This document shows, one piece after another, positions 36,386 to 45,009 of a DNA stretch of 64,000 nucleotides. Numbering within the stretch: position 1 is the stretch's first letter; the number at the start of each line of letters is the position of its first letter. A program made the translations under genes and the position numbers. Origin of the DNA: Variovorax paradoxus EPS (GTDB lineage: Bacteria > Pseudomonadota > Gammaproteobacteria > Burkholderiales > Burkholderiaceae_C). Under the pieces are notes generated by a model. That model saw nothing but the letters and a program-made list of their open reading frames with translations. It searched no databases and was not told where the DNA came from. Where the stretch lies: assembly GCF_000184745.1 (NCBI RefSeq), contig NC_014931.1, forward strand, positions 4,526,001 through 4,590,000, given 5' to 3'.

Positions 36386-37039
36386 ATGAGTGATTTTTCT
36401 CTGTGGGACATCCTGCGCAACCTGCTGATGGCGCTGCGCTGGACCGTCGTGCTCTCGCTGATCGCCTTCGTCGGCGGCGGCATCGTGGGCGGGCTGCTGC
36501 TGTTCCTGCGGCTGCGCGGCGGCAAGATCGCCGGCACGGCCGTCGGCCTCTACGTGCAGCTCTTCCAGGGCACGCCGCTGCTGATGCAGCTGTTTCTCGC
36601 CTACTTCGGCATTGCGCTGTTCGGCATCGACGTCTCGGCGTGGACCGCGGCGAGCGTGGCGCTCACGCTCTACACCAGCGCCTTTCTCACTGAAATCTGG
36701 CGCGGCTGCGTGGCCTCGATCCCGAAGGGCCAGTGGGAAGCCTCGGGCAGCCTGGCCTTGAGCTTCGGCGAACAGATGCGCCATGTGATCCTGCCGCAGG
36801 CCGTGAAGATCGCGATCGCACCGACCGTCGGTTTTCTGGTGCAGGTCATCAAAGGAACTGCGCTCGCCTCGGTGATCGGCTTTGTCGAACTCACCAAGGC
36901 CGGCAGCATGATTTCGAATGCCACCTTCCAGCCCTTCGTGGTGTTCAGCTGCGTGGCGCTGCTTTACTTCGTGCTGTGCTTTCCCGTGAGCCTGTACGCC
37001 AAGAACCTCGAGAGGAAGACCCATGGCCGCCGTGCTTGA
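36386..37039 (+). CDS. Amino-acid ABC transporter permease
   Basis: A 217-residue HisMQ-type permease paralogous to the preceding gene, EAA loop near EASGSLALSFGEQMRHVILPQAVKI. AAGGAAA lies upstream of the ATG at 36386. Its 3' end overlaps the ATPase gene by 17 bp. Confidence 0.93.
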   Translation: MSDFSLWDILRNLLMALRWTVVLSLIAFVGGGIVGGLLLFLRLRGGKIAGTAVGLYVQLFQGTPLLMQLFLAYFGIALFGIDVSAWTAASVALTLYTSAFLTEIWRGCVASIPKGQWEASGSLALSFGEQMRHVILPQAVKIAIAPTVGFLVQVIKGTALASVIGFVELTKAGSMISNATFQPFVVFSCVALLYFVLCFPVSLYAKNLERKTHGRRA

Positions 37040-37808
37040 CCAACCCCACACCGAAGCCGCGAACACGTTCGCAGCGCCCATCGTGCGCATCACGGCGCTG
37101 CGCAAGTCCTATGGCACGAACGAAGTGCTGAAGGGCATCGACCTCGACGTGAAGCGCGGCGAGGTGATCGCCATCATCGGCAAGAGCGGCTCGGGCAAGA
37201 GCACGCTGCTGCGCTGCATCAACGGGCTGGAGGTGTTCCAGGAAGGCTCGCTCACCGTCGACAGCAAGCCGCTGCTGCACGAGAGCGCGATGGCCATGCG
37301 CGAGCTGCGCCAGCGCGTCGGGATGATCTTCCAGAGCTTCAATCTTTTTCCGCACCTCACGGTCGGCAAGAACGTGATGCTCGCGCCCACGCTGGTGAAG
37401 AAGCGCGGGTCGATGGAAGCCGCCTCGCAGGCGCGCAAGCTGCTCGACCGCGTCGGCCTCGCCGAGAAGTTCGATGCCATGCCCGACCAGCTTTCGGGCG
37501 GCCAGCAGCAGCGCGTGGCGATCGCCCGCGCGCTCGCGATGGAGCCGGCCGTGCTGCTGTGCGACGAGATCACCTCGGCGCTCGACCCCGAACTGGTGGG
37601 CGAGGTGCTGCGCGTGGTGGAGTCGCTGGCCGACGAAGGCATGACGCTTTTGATGGTGACGCACGAGATGAGCTTCGCGCGCAAGGTGAGCGACCGGGTG
37701 ATCTTCATGCACCAGGGGCGCGTGCACGAGATGGGGCCGCCGGCGGAGCTGTTCGGGAATCCGCAGACGGCGGAGTTGAAGCAGTTTCTTTCTTCTCTGC
37801 ACGACTGA
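37023..37808 (+). CDS. Amino-acid ABC transporter ATP-binding protein
   Basis: A 261-residue ATPase with Walker A GKSGSGKST (around 51-59), LSGGQQQR signature and CDEITSALDPE Walker B. It energises the permease pair. The start overlaps the end of the second permease gene by 17 bp, consistent with coupled translation. Confidence 0.93.
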   Translation: MAAVLDQPHTEAANTFAAPIVRITALRKSYGTNEVLKGIDLDVKRGEVIAIIGKSGSGKSTLLRCINGLEVFQEGSLTVDSKPLLHESAMAMRELRQRVGMIFQSFNLFPHLTVGKNVMLAPTLVKKRGSMEAASQARKLLDRVGLAEKFDAMPDQLSGGQQQRVAIARALAMEPAVLLCDEITSALDPELVGEVLRVVESLADEGMTLLMVTHEMSFARKVSDRVIFMHQGRVHEMGPPAELFGNPQTAELKQFLSSLHD

Positions 37809-37846
37809 GGGTTTCGCCTCCGACGGGCCTCGGCTATTCTCGGCCC

Positions 37847-37903
37847 ATGGCCTTTGTGCAGAACGCGTCGATTATTCGCACCATCGAAAAGATGGTGGGT
37901 TAG
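37847..37903 (+). CDS. Candidate 18-residue small ORF
   Basis: An ATG-to-TAG frame of 18 codons (MAFVQNASIIRTIEKMVG) lies 38 bp after the ATPase gene and about 30 bp before a strong terminator. It has no good Shine-Dalgarno. I report it because it ends cleanly before the terminator and could be a small peptide or a trailing leader. Evidence is weak. Confidence 0.25.
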   Translation: MAFVQNASIIRTIEKMVG

Positions 37904-37933
37904 CGCGCGATCCGAAAGAAATTCACGCCATGC

Positions 37934-37962
37934 AACCCGCCCCACGAGGCGGGTTTCTTTTT
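37934..37962 (+). terminator. Rho-independent terminator of the amino-acid ABC operon
   Basis: Stem AACCCGCC (37934-37941) / GGCGGGTT (37948-37955), 6-base loop, followed by TCTTTTT. Strong terminator 126 bp after the ATPase stop codon. Confidence 0.85.
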
Positions 37963-38001
37963 GCCTCCTGGGGTCTTGATCCACGTCACAGGAGAAAAGA
38001 A

Positions 38002-38487
38002 ATGACCCCCATGCTCCACATGGTCTGCGGCAAGATCGGCGCCGGAAAATCGACGCTCACCCGGCGCCTGGCGGATGCACCCGCCACGGTGCTCATCAGC
38101 GAGGATGCGTGGCTTGCCGCGCTGTACCCCGGAGAAATCGTCGACCTGCCCGACTACGTGCGGACCTCAACCCGGCTCAAGCAGGTCATGGCGGAGCACG
38201 TCGTGGCGCTCCTGGCAGCCGGGGTGTCCGTGGTGCTCGACTTTCCCGCCAACACCGCGAGCAGCCGGGCCTGGGCGCGCGGCATCTTCGAGAAGGCGGG
38301 GGTGGCGCACCGGCTCCATTTCCTGGATGTGCCCGACGAGGTCTGCAAGGCGCGGCTTCGCGCGCGCAATGCAAGCGGCGAGCACCCTTTCGAGACGACC
38401 GATGCCGAGTTCGACCTCATCACCCGCCACTTCGTTGCGCCCTCGGAGGCGGAAGGCTTTCACGTGGTCCACGCCGCGCAAGCCTGA
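38002..38487 (+). CDS. P-loop ATP-binding protein (zeta-toxin/kinase-like)
   Basis: A 161-residue single-domain P-loop NTPase, Walker A GKIGAGKST at 10-18, and a lid-like LRARNASGEHPFETTDAEFD segment near residues 117-136. Resembles small AAA/kinase-type proteins that phosphorylate nucleosides or other small molecules. No antitoxin is adjacent. AGGAGAAAAGAA precedes the ATG at 38002. Confidence 0.85.
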   Translation: MTPMLHMVCGKIGAGKSTLTRRLADAPATVLISEDAWLAALYPGEIVDLPDYVRTSTRLKQVMAEHVVALLAAGVSVVLDFPANTASSRAWARGIFEKAGVAHRLHFLDVPDEVCKARLRARNASGEHPFETTDAEFDLITRHFVAPSEAEGFHVVHAAQA

Positions 38488-38502
38488 TTAAGATCCGCCG
38501 CG

Positions 38503-39012
38503 ATGCACATCGACCAAGCCTTCCCTGCCGAAGCGGCCACCGTCGCCGCCGTCCTCGACGAAGCCGCCCAATGGCTCGCCGCCGAAGGCCGCCCGCTATG
38601 GTCGGCTGCCGATGTCGACATCGAACGCGTGCAGCGCGACACCGATGCCGGCCGCTATTTCATCGCTCGCGAGAACGGCGACGTGGCCGGGGTCGTGCGG
38701 ATCGACATGGAAGACCCGTTCTTCTGGCCCGAGATCGAACCCGGAAGCTCCGCGTTCGTGCACAAGCTGGCTGTTCGCAGGTCTTGGGGCGGCAAGGGCG
38801 TGTCGACCACCCTCCTGGCCTTCGCGCGCGAACGCACCTGCAGCCTGGGCCGCCCGTACCTGCGCCTACTCGATTGCGTGGCCGACCGGCAGGCGTTGCG
38901 CACGCTCTACGAGGGCTTCGGCTTCGTGCTGCACAGCGTCATCCAGAAGGGAAACGGGTCCTTCGCCCGCTATGAATTGCGCATCGACGGCTCACCGTCC
39001 GACAGGCGGTAG
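38503..39012 (+). CDS. GNAT-family N-acetyltransferase
   Basis: A 169-residue acetyltransferase with acetyl-CoA motif A as VHKLAVRRSWGGKGVSTTLLAFA (about residues 86-108) and a terminal ALRTLYEGFGFVLHS region. It follows the P-loop protein gene by 15 bp. Substrate unknown. Confidence 0.88.
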   Translation: MHIDQAFPAEAATVAAVLDEAAQWLAAEGRPLWSAADVDIERVQRDTDAGRYFIARENGDVAGVVRIDMEDPFFWPEIEPGSSAFVHKLAVRRSWGGKGVSTTLLAFARERTCSLGRPYLRLLDCVADRQALRTLYEGFGFVLHSVIQKGNGSFARYELRIDGSPSDRR

Positions 39013-39066
39013 CGCCGCCCAGGCGCTGGCGGGAACGCGTCGGCCTGTGGCAAGCTCGGAATCCCT

Positions 39067-39648
39067 ATGAACCTCCGCACTCCGTCCCTCACCTCCCGTC
39101 GCCGGATGCTGCAGGCCCTGCTCGGCACGGCCGCCCTGCAGGCCCCGTTCGCGGCGCTGGCCGGCTTCAACTTCTTCACCAGCGAATACACCGCGAGCCG
39201 CGATGAGCTGCAGGCGATGATCGCCAAGCGCTTTCCGGTGGCCGAGCGCTATGCCGAGATCTTCATGGTCGGGCTGCGCGATCCGCAACTGGGGCTGGAT
39301 GCCGGTGCCAACCGCGCGGCGCTTACCGCCACGCTGACGATCGCAAGCCCCCTCTTGGCCGCGTCGCCGGTGCAGGGTGTCGTATCGATGAGCAGCGCGC
39401 TGCGCTACGACGCGCCCACGCGCACCCTGCGGCTCGATCACCCGAAGTCCGAGCGCCTCGAACTGCAGGGCGTGGAGGGCCGCGATGCCGAGCGGCTGCA
39501 GAAGGTCGGCTCGATCGTCGCGCAGGAATTGCTGCAGGGCCAGGTGCTGCGCAGCTTCACCGCCGACGAACTCACCGTGGGCCGCAAGACCTACGAGATC
39601 GGTGACATCACCGTGCAAGACAACGGCATCAAGGTGCAGCTCAAATGA
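39067..39648 (+). CDS. DUF1439 family protein
   Basis: A 193-residue exported protein. Signal peptide near residues 14-32 (AALQAPFAALAG), preceded by SRRRM, Tat-like but lacking the full consensus. The mature domain matches DUF1439 (YceB-like), including ELQAMIAKRFPVAERYAEIFMVGLRDPQL and ITVQDNGIKVQLK. The TGA overlaps the downstream ATG (ATGA). Function unknown; probably periplasmic. Confidence 0.85.
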   Translation: MNLRTPSLTSRRRMLQALLGTAALQAPFAALAGFNFFTSEYTASRDELQAMIAKRFPVAERYAEIFMVGLRDPQLGLDAGANRAALTATLTIASPLLAASPVQGVVSMSSALRYDAPTRTLRLDHPKSERLELQGVEGRDAERLQKVGSIVAQELLQGQVLRSFTADELTVGRKTYEIGDITVQDNGIKVQLK

Positions 39649-40637
39649 AATACCCCCTGCTCGTCGCCGCGCTGTTGATTGCGGGCTGTGCCGCCATCGT
39701 CCCCACCGCGAAGCAGCACTTCGACCTGCAGGCGCACCGCGGCGGCCGCGGGCTCGCACCCGAGAACACGCTGGCGGCGTTCTCGAACGCGATCGACCTC
39801 GGCGTGACCACGCTGGAGCTGGACATCGGGCTCACCGCCGACAACGTGGTCGTGATCTCGCACGACACTGCGCTCAACCCCGATCACACACGCGATGCCG
39901 GTGGCAACTGGCTCGCGGCGAAGAGCGGTGCCGCGGTGCGCTCGCTCACCCTCGCGCAATTGCAGACCTACGACGTAGGACGCCTGAACCCCGCGAGCAA
40001 CTACGGCAAGCAGTTCGCGCTGCAGCAGCCGCGCGACGGCGAGCGCATCCCGACACTCGCTTCGCTCTTCGCGATGGTGCAGGCACGCGGCGCCGCGGCG
40101 GCGACGGTGCGCTTCAACATCGAGACCAAGATCGATCCGAACAAACCCGACGAAACCGCTGCGCCCGAGCCCATGGTGCGCGCGCTGCTCGCCGAAATCG
40201 ACAAGGCGAAGATGGCCGACCGCGTGACCATCCAGAGCTTCGACTGGCGCACGTTGGCGCTGGTCGGCCAGCTCGCGCCGCAGTTGCCGCGCGCCTACCT
40301 CAGCACGGCTCGCACGTTGAAGGACAGCCGCTGGACCGCGGGCCTCGATGCGGCCGGCTTCGCTTCGGTGCCGCAGTTGGTCCAGGCCGCTGCGGGCAAG
40401 AGCGCAGGTCCCGTGATCTGGTCGCCGGCCTATGCGGACCTGACGCCCGCCGTCATCAAGGAAGCGCAGAAGCTCGGCATGAAAGTGCTGCCCTGGACCG
40501 TGAACCAGCGCGCCGACATGCTGCGGCTGATGGACTGGGGCGCGGACGGGATCATCACGGACTACCCCGACGTGCTGCGCGACCTGATGCGCGAGCGCGG
40601 GCTGTCGACGCCGCCCTCGGGAAAGGCATCGTCATGA
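39645..40637 (+). CDS. Glycerophosphodiester phosphodiesterase family lipoprotein
   Basis: A 330-residue GDPD TIM-barrel protein. Lipobox IAGC (Cys15) suggests membrane anchoring. The catalytic start AHRGGRGLAPENTLAAF (His31, Arg32, Glu40, Asn41) and ELDIG (later metal ligands Glu and Asp) are visible. Hydrolyses glycerophosphodiesters to glycerol-3-phosphate and an alcohol. Both its start and its end overlap neighbouring genes as ATGA, placing it in a tightly coupled three-gene unit. Confidence 0.9.
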   Translation: MKYPLLVAALLIAGCAAIVPTAKQHFDLQAHRGGRGLAPENTLAAFSNAIDLGVTTLELDIGLTADNVVVISHDTALNPDHTRDAGGNWLAAKSGAAVRSLTLAQLQTYDVGRLNPASNYGKQFALQQPRDGERIPTLASLFAMVQARGAAAATVRFNIETKIDPNKPDETAAPEPMVRALLAEIDKAKMADRVTIQSFDWRTLALVGQLAPQLPRAYLSTARTLKDSRWTAGLDAAGFASVPQLVQAAAGKSAGPVIWSPAYADLTPAVIKEAQKLGMKVLPWTVNQRADMLRLMDWGADGIITDYPDVLRDLMRERGLSTPPSGKASS

Positions 40638-40912
40638 GCAGCGCGACACAGCAGCTCGACGCCATCGCCGTACGCATCGCCGCGCTCGGCGGCGGCAGCG
40701 GATCGGTCACCGCGCTATCGGACGAAGCACTCGGCAGTACCGAACTGCTCGGCGCCCTGCCGCCGCGCTATGGCGAGGTCTTGCTGAACCTGCTCGATCG
40801 GCTCGAATCGAGCGCGCTCTTCAGCGAAGAGAGTTGTTCCTTCAGCCAGAAGGACCTGCTGGACAACCTGCAGGTGTGGGTCGACAAGGCCCGCGGGCAA
40901 CTGGTGTCTTAG
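40634..40912 (+). CDS. Hypothetical small protein
   Basis: A 92-residue soluble, acidic, Leu-rich protein with no recognised domain. Start overlaps the stop of the GDPD gene (ATGA), so it is very likely translated as part of that operon. It may fold as a helical bundle. Confidence 0.7.
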   Translation: MSSATQQLDAIAVRIAALGGGSGSVTALSDEALGSTELLGALPPRYGEVLLNLLDRLESSALFSEESCSFSQKDLLDNLQVWVDKARGQLVS

Positions 40913-40936
40913 GGCACCCGTTTATCATCCCGCCCC

Positions 40937-41362
40937 ATGCGCACCCTGCTGCTCGCCCTCATGATCGCCCTGCTGCCCATCCGCGGCTGGCTCGGCGATG
41001 CGATGGCGGTGGAGATGGTGCGGCACTCGCTGCCGGCCGCGTCGCTCGTCGCACAAGAGGCCTCCCCGGCCTCGGTGGCAGCGGATGCGCATTGCCATGA
41101 AGCCATGGGCGCAGCCGACGACAGCGGCATGGACACCATGGCGCACCACCATGACGACGGCAACAGCAGCGGCAATGACCACGGCACCGACCACCAGGGC
41201 TGCGGCACCTGCACCGCCTGCCAGGTCTGCCACACGGTGGCGCTCGGCGGCATGCCTCTGGTCGACATTGCACACAGCGCCCCCCAGGCGCCGCCGGCCG
41301 CCCGTGCGGCCCGCTTCGCGAGCGCAGAGCCCGTCCTGGGCCTGAAGCCGCCCATTTCCTGA
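40937..41362 (+). CDS. His/Cys-rich exported protein, DUF2946-like
   Basis: A 141-residue protein with an N-terminal hydrophobic signal (about 1-24), a His/Asp/Met-rich middle (MAHHHDDG and HGTDHQGC) and a CGTCTACQVCH cluster around residues 93-103. Such metal-binding segments are typical of small proteins that precede copper-resistance genes in betaproteobacteria. It probably binds or senses copper in the periplasm. Likely the first gene of the copper operon. Confidence 0.75.
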   Translation: MRTLLLALMIALLPIRGWLGDAMAVEMVRHSLPAASLVAQEASPASVAADAHCHEAMGAADDSGMDTMAHHHDDGNSSGNDHGTDHQGCGTCTACQVCHTVALGGMPLVDIAHSAPQAPPAARAARFASAEPVLGLKPPIS

Positions 41363-41439
41363 TCTCCCTGCCCGTAGTCCGTCCGCAGTGAGCCTTTTCC
41401 GGCTCTCGGCGTTGGTCGTATTGCTCATGGAGATCGAGC

Positions 41440-42909
41440 GTGAACCCCTTTGTCCGCCGGCAGCTTGCCGGCCCCCTTTGCTATCGAAGAAGTAGCAGCG
41501 CACTGCTCAAGCGCGCCGCCGCACTCGGCAGCGCTTTCGTGCTGGCCGGCTGCGCCAGCCTTTCGCCCGACGGCGGCGCTGCCGATGTGCAGGCGCTGGT
41601 CGGCAACAACCCGCTGATGGCGGGCAGCACCGCGCAACGCGTGCCCGACGAGGCCTCGCAGAAGAACGTCGACGCGCTGCTCGCCAAGCCGCTCGACGCC
41701 GAGGCAGCCGTGCGCATCGCGCTAGTCAACAGCCCGCGTGTGCAGGACGCCTTTGCCACGCTGCAGATCAGCGATGCCGACCGCGTGCAGGCCGCGAGCC
41801 TGCCGAACCCGGTGCTCTCGTTCAGCCGCCTCGCGCAAGGCCGCGAGCGCGAGTTCGAGCGGATGCTGAGCTTCAACGTGATCGGGCTGGTCACGCTGCC
41901 GTGGCAGGCCCGCTGGGCCGGCCAGCGGCACGAGGCCGCCAAGCTGCAGGCCGCGCAGAGCGTGCTGCTGCTGGCCGCCGACACGCGCCGTGCCTGGGTG
42001 CGCGCGGTGTCAGCGCAGCAGAGCGTCGCGTACCTGCGCGATGCGAAGGACGCGGCCGAAGCCGGCGCCGAGCTCGCGCACCGCATGGCCCAGGTCGGCA
42101 ACTGGAGCGCGCTGCAGCGCACGCGCGAACAGCTGCTGCTGGCCGACGCGGCAGCGCAACTCGCGCGCGCCGAGCAGACCGCCGTTGCCATGCGCGAGCA
42201 GCTGACGCGGCTGCTCGGCCTCCGCGGCGAGCGCATCGGCTACACGCTGCCCGATCGCCTGCCCCCGCTGCCGCAATCCGCGCCCGACTTGGGCGACGTG
42301 CAGGCCCGCGCGCTGCGCGACCGGCTCGACGTGCGCTCGGCGCAAGCGCAGAACACGGCGGTGGCCGATTCACTCGGCCTCACGCGCGCCACCCGCGTGA
42401 TCAACGCGATGGAGATCGGCGTGGTGCGCAACACCACGTTCGAGAACGACGCCGACCGCTCGCGCTCGACGCAGCGCGGCTTCGAGTTGGACCTGCCGCT
42501 GCCGCTGTTCGACTGGGGCCAGGCCCGCACCGGCCGTGCCGAGGCGCAGTACATGCAGTCGGCCGCCCGCGTGCGCGATGTCGGCGTGCTGGCCGCGAGC
42601 GAGGCGCGCGAGGCTTGGCAAGGCTGGAACACGTCGTACGCCCTGGCGCGCCGCTACCGCGACGAAGTGCTGCCGCTGCGCAAGAAGATCAACGAGGAAA
42701 TGGTGCTGCGCTACAACGGCATGCTCGCGAGCGTGTGGGAGTTGCTCGGCGAAACCCGCGCGAGCATGCTCGTGGTGAATGCGGGCATGGAGGCGCAGCG
42801 TGATTTCTGGCTCGCCGACACCGACCTGCAATTCGCGCTCACGGGCAGTTCGCCCGGCGGCATGACGGCGCTGCAGACGGCCGCCTCGACAGGAGGGCCC
42901 ACCCAATGA
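41440..42909 (+). CDS. TolC-family outer-membrane efflux lipoprotein
   Basis: A 489-residue protein beginning at GTG 41440, with GGAG eight bases ahead. Lipobox VLAGC gives lipidated Cys38. The rest is TolC-like, with two repeated segments rich in Ala/Leu/Gln coiled coil and a RALRDRLDVRSAQAQN-like motif. No RND or MFP partner is present in this cluster, which is unusual for a copper efflux role. Its TGA overlaps the ATG of the bridging ORF at 42906. Confidence 0.85.
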   Translation: MNPFVRRQLAGPLCYRRSSSALLKRAAALGSAFVLAGCASLSPDGGAADVQALVGNNPLMAGSTAQRVPDEASQKNVDALLAKPLDAEAAVRIALVNSPRVQDAFATLQISDADRVQAASLPNPVLSFSRLAQGREREFERMLSFNVIGLVTLPWQARWAGQRHEAAKLQAAQSVLLLAADTRRAWVRAVSAQQSVAYLRDAKDAAEAGAELAHRMAQVGNWSALQRTREQLLLADAAAQLARAEQTAVAMREQLTRLLGLRGERIGYTLPDRLPPLPQSAPDLGDVQARALRDRLDVRSAQAQNTAVADSLGLTRATRVINAMEIGVVRNTTFENDADRSRSTQRGFELDLPLPLFDWGQARTGRAEAQYMQSAARVRDVGVLAASEAREAWQGWNTSYALARRYRDEVLPLRKKINEEMVLRYNGMLASVWELLGETRASMLVVNAGMEAQRDFWLADTDLQFALTGSSPGGMTALQTAASTGGPTQ

Positions 42910-43052
42910 GCCCCGTGCATTCGCATTCGCTCCCTCCCCCTCTGGGGGAGGGCTGGGGTGGGGGCAAGCGGCCTTCGCACCGCCAACAAACCAACCGCCG
43001 CCGAGCCCCCATCCCAACCTTCCCCCAGAGGGGGAAGGAGCAAACACCATGA
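42906..43052 (+). CDS. Bridging small ORF across a REP pair (48 codons)
   Basis: An ATG at 42906 overlaps the stop of the TolC-like gene (ATGA), and the frame stays open through the entire REP pair to a TGA at 43050-43052 that overlaps the ATG of the multicopper oxidase (ATGA). The product (Pro-, Gly-, Arg-rich) resembles no known protein. Its value is probably the act of translation: ribosomes crossing it would melt the repeat stem that holds the AAGGAG for the next gene. Compare the matching arrangement at 59181-59270. Confidence 0.55.
   Translation: MSPVHSHSLPPPLGEGWGGGKRPSHRQQTNRRRAPIPTFPQRGKEQTP
42929..43041. repeat. Inverted REP pair inside the copper operon
   Basis: Two 37-bp units, 42929-42965 and 43005-43041, are inverted copies differing at four positions and could form a stem of 37 bp. 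Each also contains its own smaller stem (CTTCCCCC-AGA-GGGGGAAG in the second). The second unit's end, AAGGAGC at 43035-43041, is the Shine-Dalgarno of the multicopper oxidase. The same unit family occurs at 18629-18817. Confidence 0.85.
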
Positions 43053-44428
43053 ACCGCCGCAACTTCTTCGCGGGCACGGCAACGGCCGTCGCCGCGACCA
43101 CCGTCAGCCGTGTCGCGATGGCCGCGTTGCCCGAGCCCGTGACGCAAAGCTCCACCGCCACCGCGCCACCGCTCGCGCCGCCGAACGGCCGTCCCTACAA
43201 CCCCGTCGTCACCCTCAACGGCTGGACGCTCCCCTGGCGCATGAACGCCGGCGTCAAGGAATTCCACCTCGTCGCCGAACCCGTTGTGCGCGAGATGGCG
43301 CCCGGCTTCAAGGTCAACATGTGGGGCTACAACGGTCAGTCGCCGGGGCCGACCATCGAGGTGGTCGAAGGCGACCGCGTGCGCATCTACGTGACCAACA
43401 AGCTGCCCGAGCACACGACGGTGCACTGGCACGGCCAGCGCCTGCCCAACGGCATGGATGGCGTGGGCGGCATCACGCAGCCGCACATTCCGCCGGGCAA
43501 GACCTTCGTCTACGAGTTCACCGCGCGCCGCCCCGGCACCTTCATGTACCACCCGCATGCCGACGAGATGGTGCAGATGGCGATGGGGATGATGGGCTTC
43601 TGGGTCACGCATCCGAAGGAAAACCATCCGCTCATCGAGCCCGTGCAGCGCGACTTCTGCTTTTTGCTCGGCAGCTTCGACGTGGAGCCCGGGAGTGCGA
43701 CGCCCAAGGTCAACACCATGACCGACTTCAACATCTGGAGCTTCAACAGCCGCGTGTTCCCGGGCATCGACACGCTCAATGTGCGCAAGGGCGACCGCGT
43801 GCGCATCCGCGTGGGCAACCTCACGATGACCAACCACCCGATTCATATCCACGGCCACGAGTTCGAGGTGACCGGCACCGACGGCGGCCCCGTGCCGCGC
43901 AGCGCGCGCTGGCCCGAGGTGTCGGTAGACGTGGCAGTGGGCCAGATGCGGCAGATGGAATTCATCGCCGACGAGGAAGGCGACTGGTCGCTGCACTGCC
44001 ACAAGGCGCACCACACCATGGGACCGATGGGCCACGAGGTGCCCACCATGATCGGCGTGGACCACAAGGGCGTGGCCGAGAAGATCAGGAAGCTCGTGCC
44101 CGACTACATGGTGATGGGCGACAAGGGCATGGCCGACATGGGCGCGATGGAGATGCCCATTCCCGACAACACGATGCCGATGATGACCGGCGCGGGCCCG
44201 TTCGGCTCGGCGGAGATGGGCGGCATGTTCACGCTCTTGAAGGTGCGGCGCGACCAGAAGCCCGGGGACTACAAGGACCCGGGCTGGTTCAAGCACCCGG
44301 CCGGCACGGTGGCGCGCGAAGTGCCCGGTGCCGCCGTGCCGCCGGCCACGCGCAATGCGCCATCGCCGGGCAGCAGCAACAACACCGATGCCACCGTGCG
44401 CAAGCCCTCGGGCGGGCACAACCACTGA
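43049..44428 (+). CDS. Multicopper oxidase
   Basis: A 459-residue three-domain-type multicopper oxidase, with a Tat-like leader (NRRNFFAG, Arg3/Arg4). Copper-ligand motifs: HWH (126-128), HPH (168-170), HPIHIHGH (263-270) and HCHKAHHTM (316-324) with the type-1 Cys317. A Met/Asp/His-rich C-terminal stretch (about 355-400, e.g. MVMGDKGMADMGAMEMP) resembles methionine-rich copper-binding segments of cuprous oxidases. It probably oxidises Cu(I) in the periplasm. Start reinforced by AAGGAG from the preceding repeat. Confidence 0.92.
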   Translation: MNRRNFFAGTATAVAATTVSRVAMAALPEPVTQSSTATAPPLAPPNGRPYNPVVTLNGWTLPWRMNAGVKEFHLVAEPVVREMAPGFKVNMWGYNGQSPGPTIEVVEGDRVRIYVTNKLPEHTTVHWHGQRLPNGMDGVGGITQPHIPPGKTFVYEFTARRPGTFMYHPHADEMVQMAMGMMGFWVTHPKENHPLIEPVQRDFCFLLGSFDVEPGSATPKVNTMTDFNIWSFNSRVFPGIDTLNVRKGDRVRIRVGNLTMTNHPIHIHGHEFEVTGTDGGPVPRSARWPEVSVDVAVGQMRQMEFIADEEGDWSLHCHKAHHTMGPMGHEVPTMIGVDHKGVAEKIRKLVPDYMVMGDKGMADMGAMEMPIPDNTMPMMTGAGPFGSAEMGGMFTLLKVRRDQKPGDYKDPGWFKHPAGTVAREVPGAAVPPATRNAPSPGSSNNTDATVRKPSGGHNH

Positions 44429-44459
44429 CCTCATTCACTTTCATTCTGGAGTTCAACTC

Positions 44460-44975
44460 ATGAACAAGACCTTCAAGTCCATCGCCCTGTGCGTCGCGCT
44501 AGCAGCCGCTGCGACCGCTTCGCAAGCCCATGAAAACCACACGCCGAAACCGAAGGGCACGGCCACGCTCGCCCCAGAGCAAAAGCCCTGGGGCATCGAG
44601 GGCAAGGCGAGCAACGTGCGCCGCACCATCGACATCGCGATGGCCGACGACATGACCTTCACGCCGTCGGTCATCGAAGTGCGCGAGGGCGACACCATCC
44701 GCCTGCGCCTGAAGAACAAGGGCAAGGAACTGCACGAACTCGTGCTCGGCACCGAGTCGGAGATCGCGAACCACGCGGCCATGATGAAGAAGTTTCCGGA
44801 CATGGAGCACGACGATCCGTGGATGGTGCATGTGCCCGCGGGCAAGACCGGCGAAATGGTCTGGACCTTCAACCGCGCCGGCGACTTCGACTTCGCCTGC
44901 CTCGTGAAAGACCACTTCGAACTCGGCATGGCCGGCCGCATCCGCGTGCTGGCGGCCGCGCCCAAGAAATCCTGA
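44460..44975 (+). CDS. Cupredoxin (plastocyanin/azurin-like)
   Basis: A 171-residue exported protein (signal peptide about 1-23). Type-1 copper ligands are His92 (KELHELV), Cys147, His152 and Met157 in C-x4-H-x4-M. It follows the multicopper oxidase and may pass electrons or copper to it. Good Shine-Dalgarno (CTGGAG) before the ATG. Confidence 0.9.
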   Translation: MNKTFKSIALCVALAAAATASQAHENHTPKPKGTATLAPEQKPWGIEGKASNVRRTIDIAMADDMTFTPSVIEVREGDTIRLRLKNKGKELHELVLGTESEIANHAAMMKKFPDMEHDDPWMVHVPAGKTGEMVWTFNRAGDFDFACLVKDHFELGMAGRIRVLAAAPKKS

Positions 44976-45009
44976 ACGAATGAACGAACGAACCAAGGAG
45001 ATCACCACC

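Noticed and set aside
37847..37903. An 18-codon ORF as a functional leader peptide
   Set aside because: Kept only as a low-confidence entry: it has no Shine-Dalgarno, no regulatory codon run, and lies after the operon rather than before one.
38002..38487. Zeta-type toxin
   Set aside because: The P-loop fits, but there is no antitoxin gene next to it and the neighbour is a GNAT gene.
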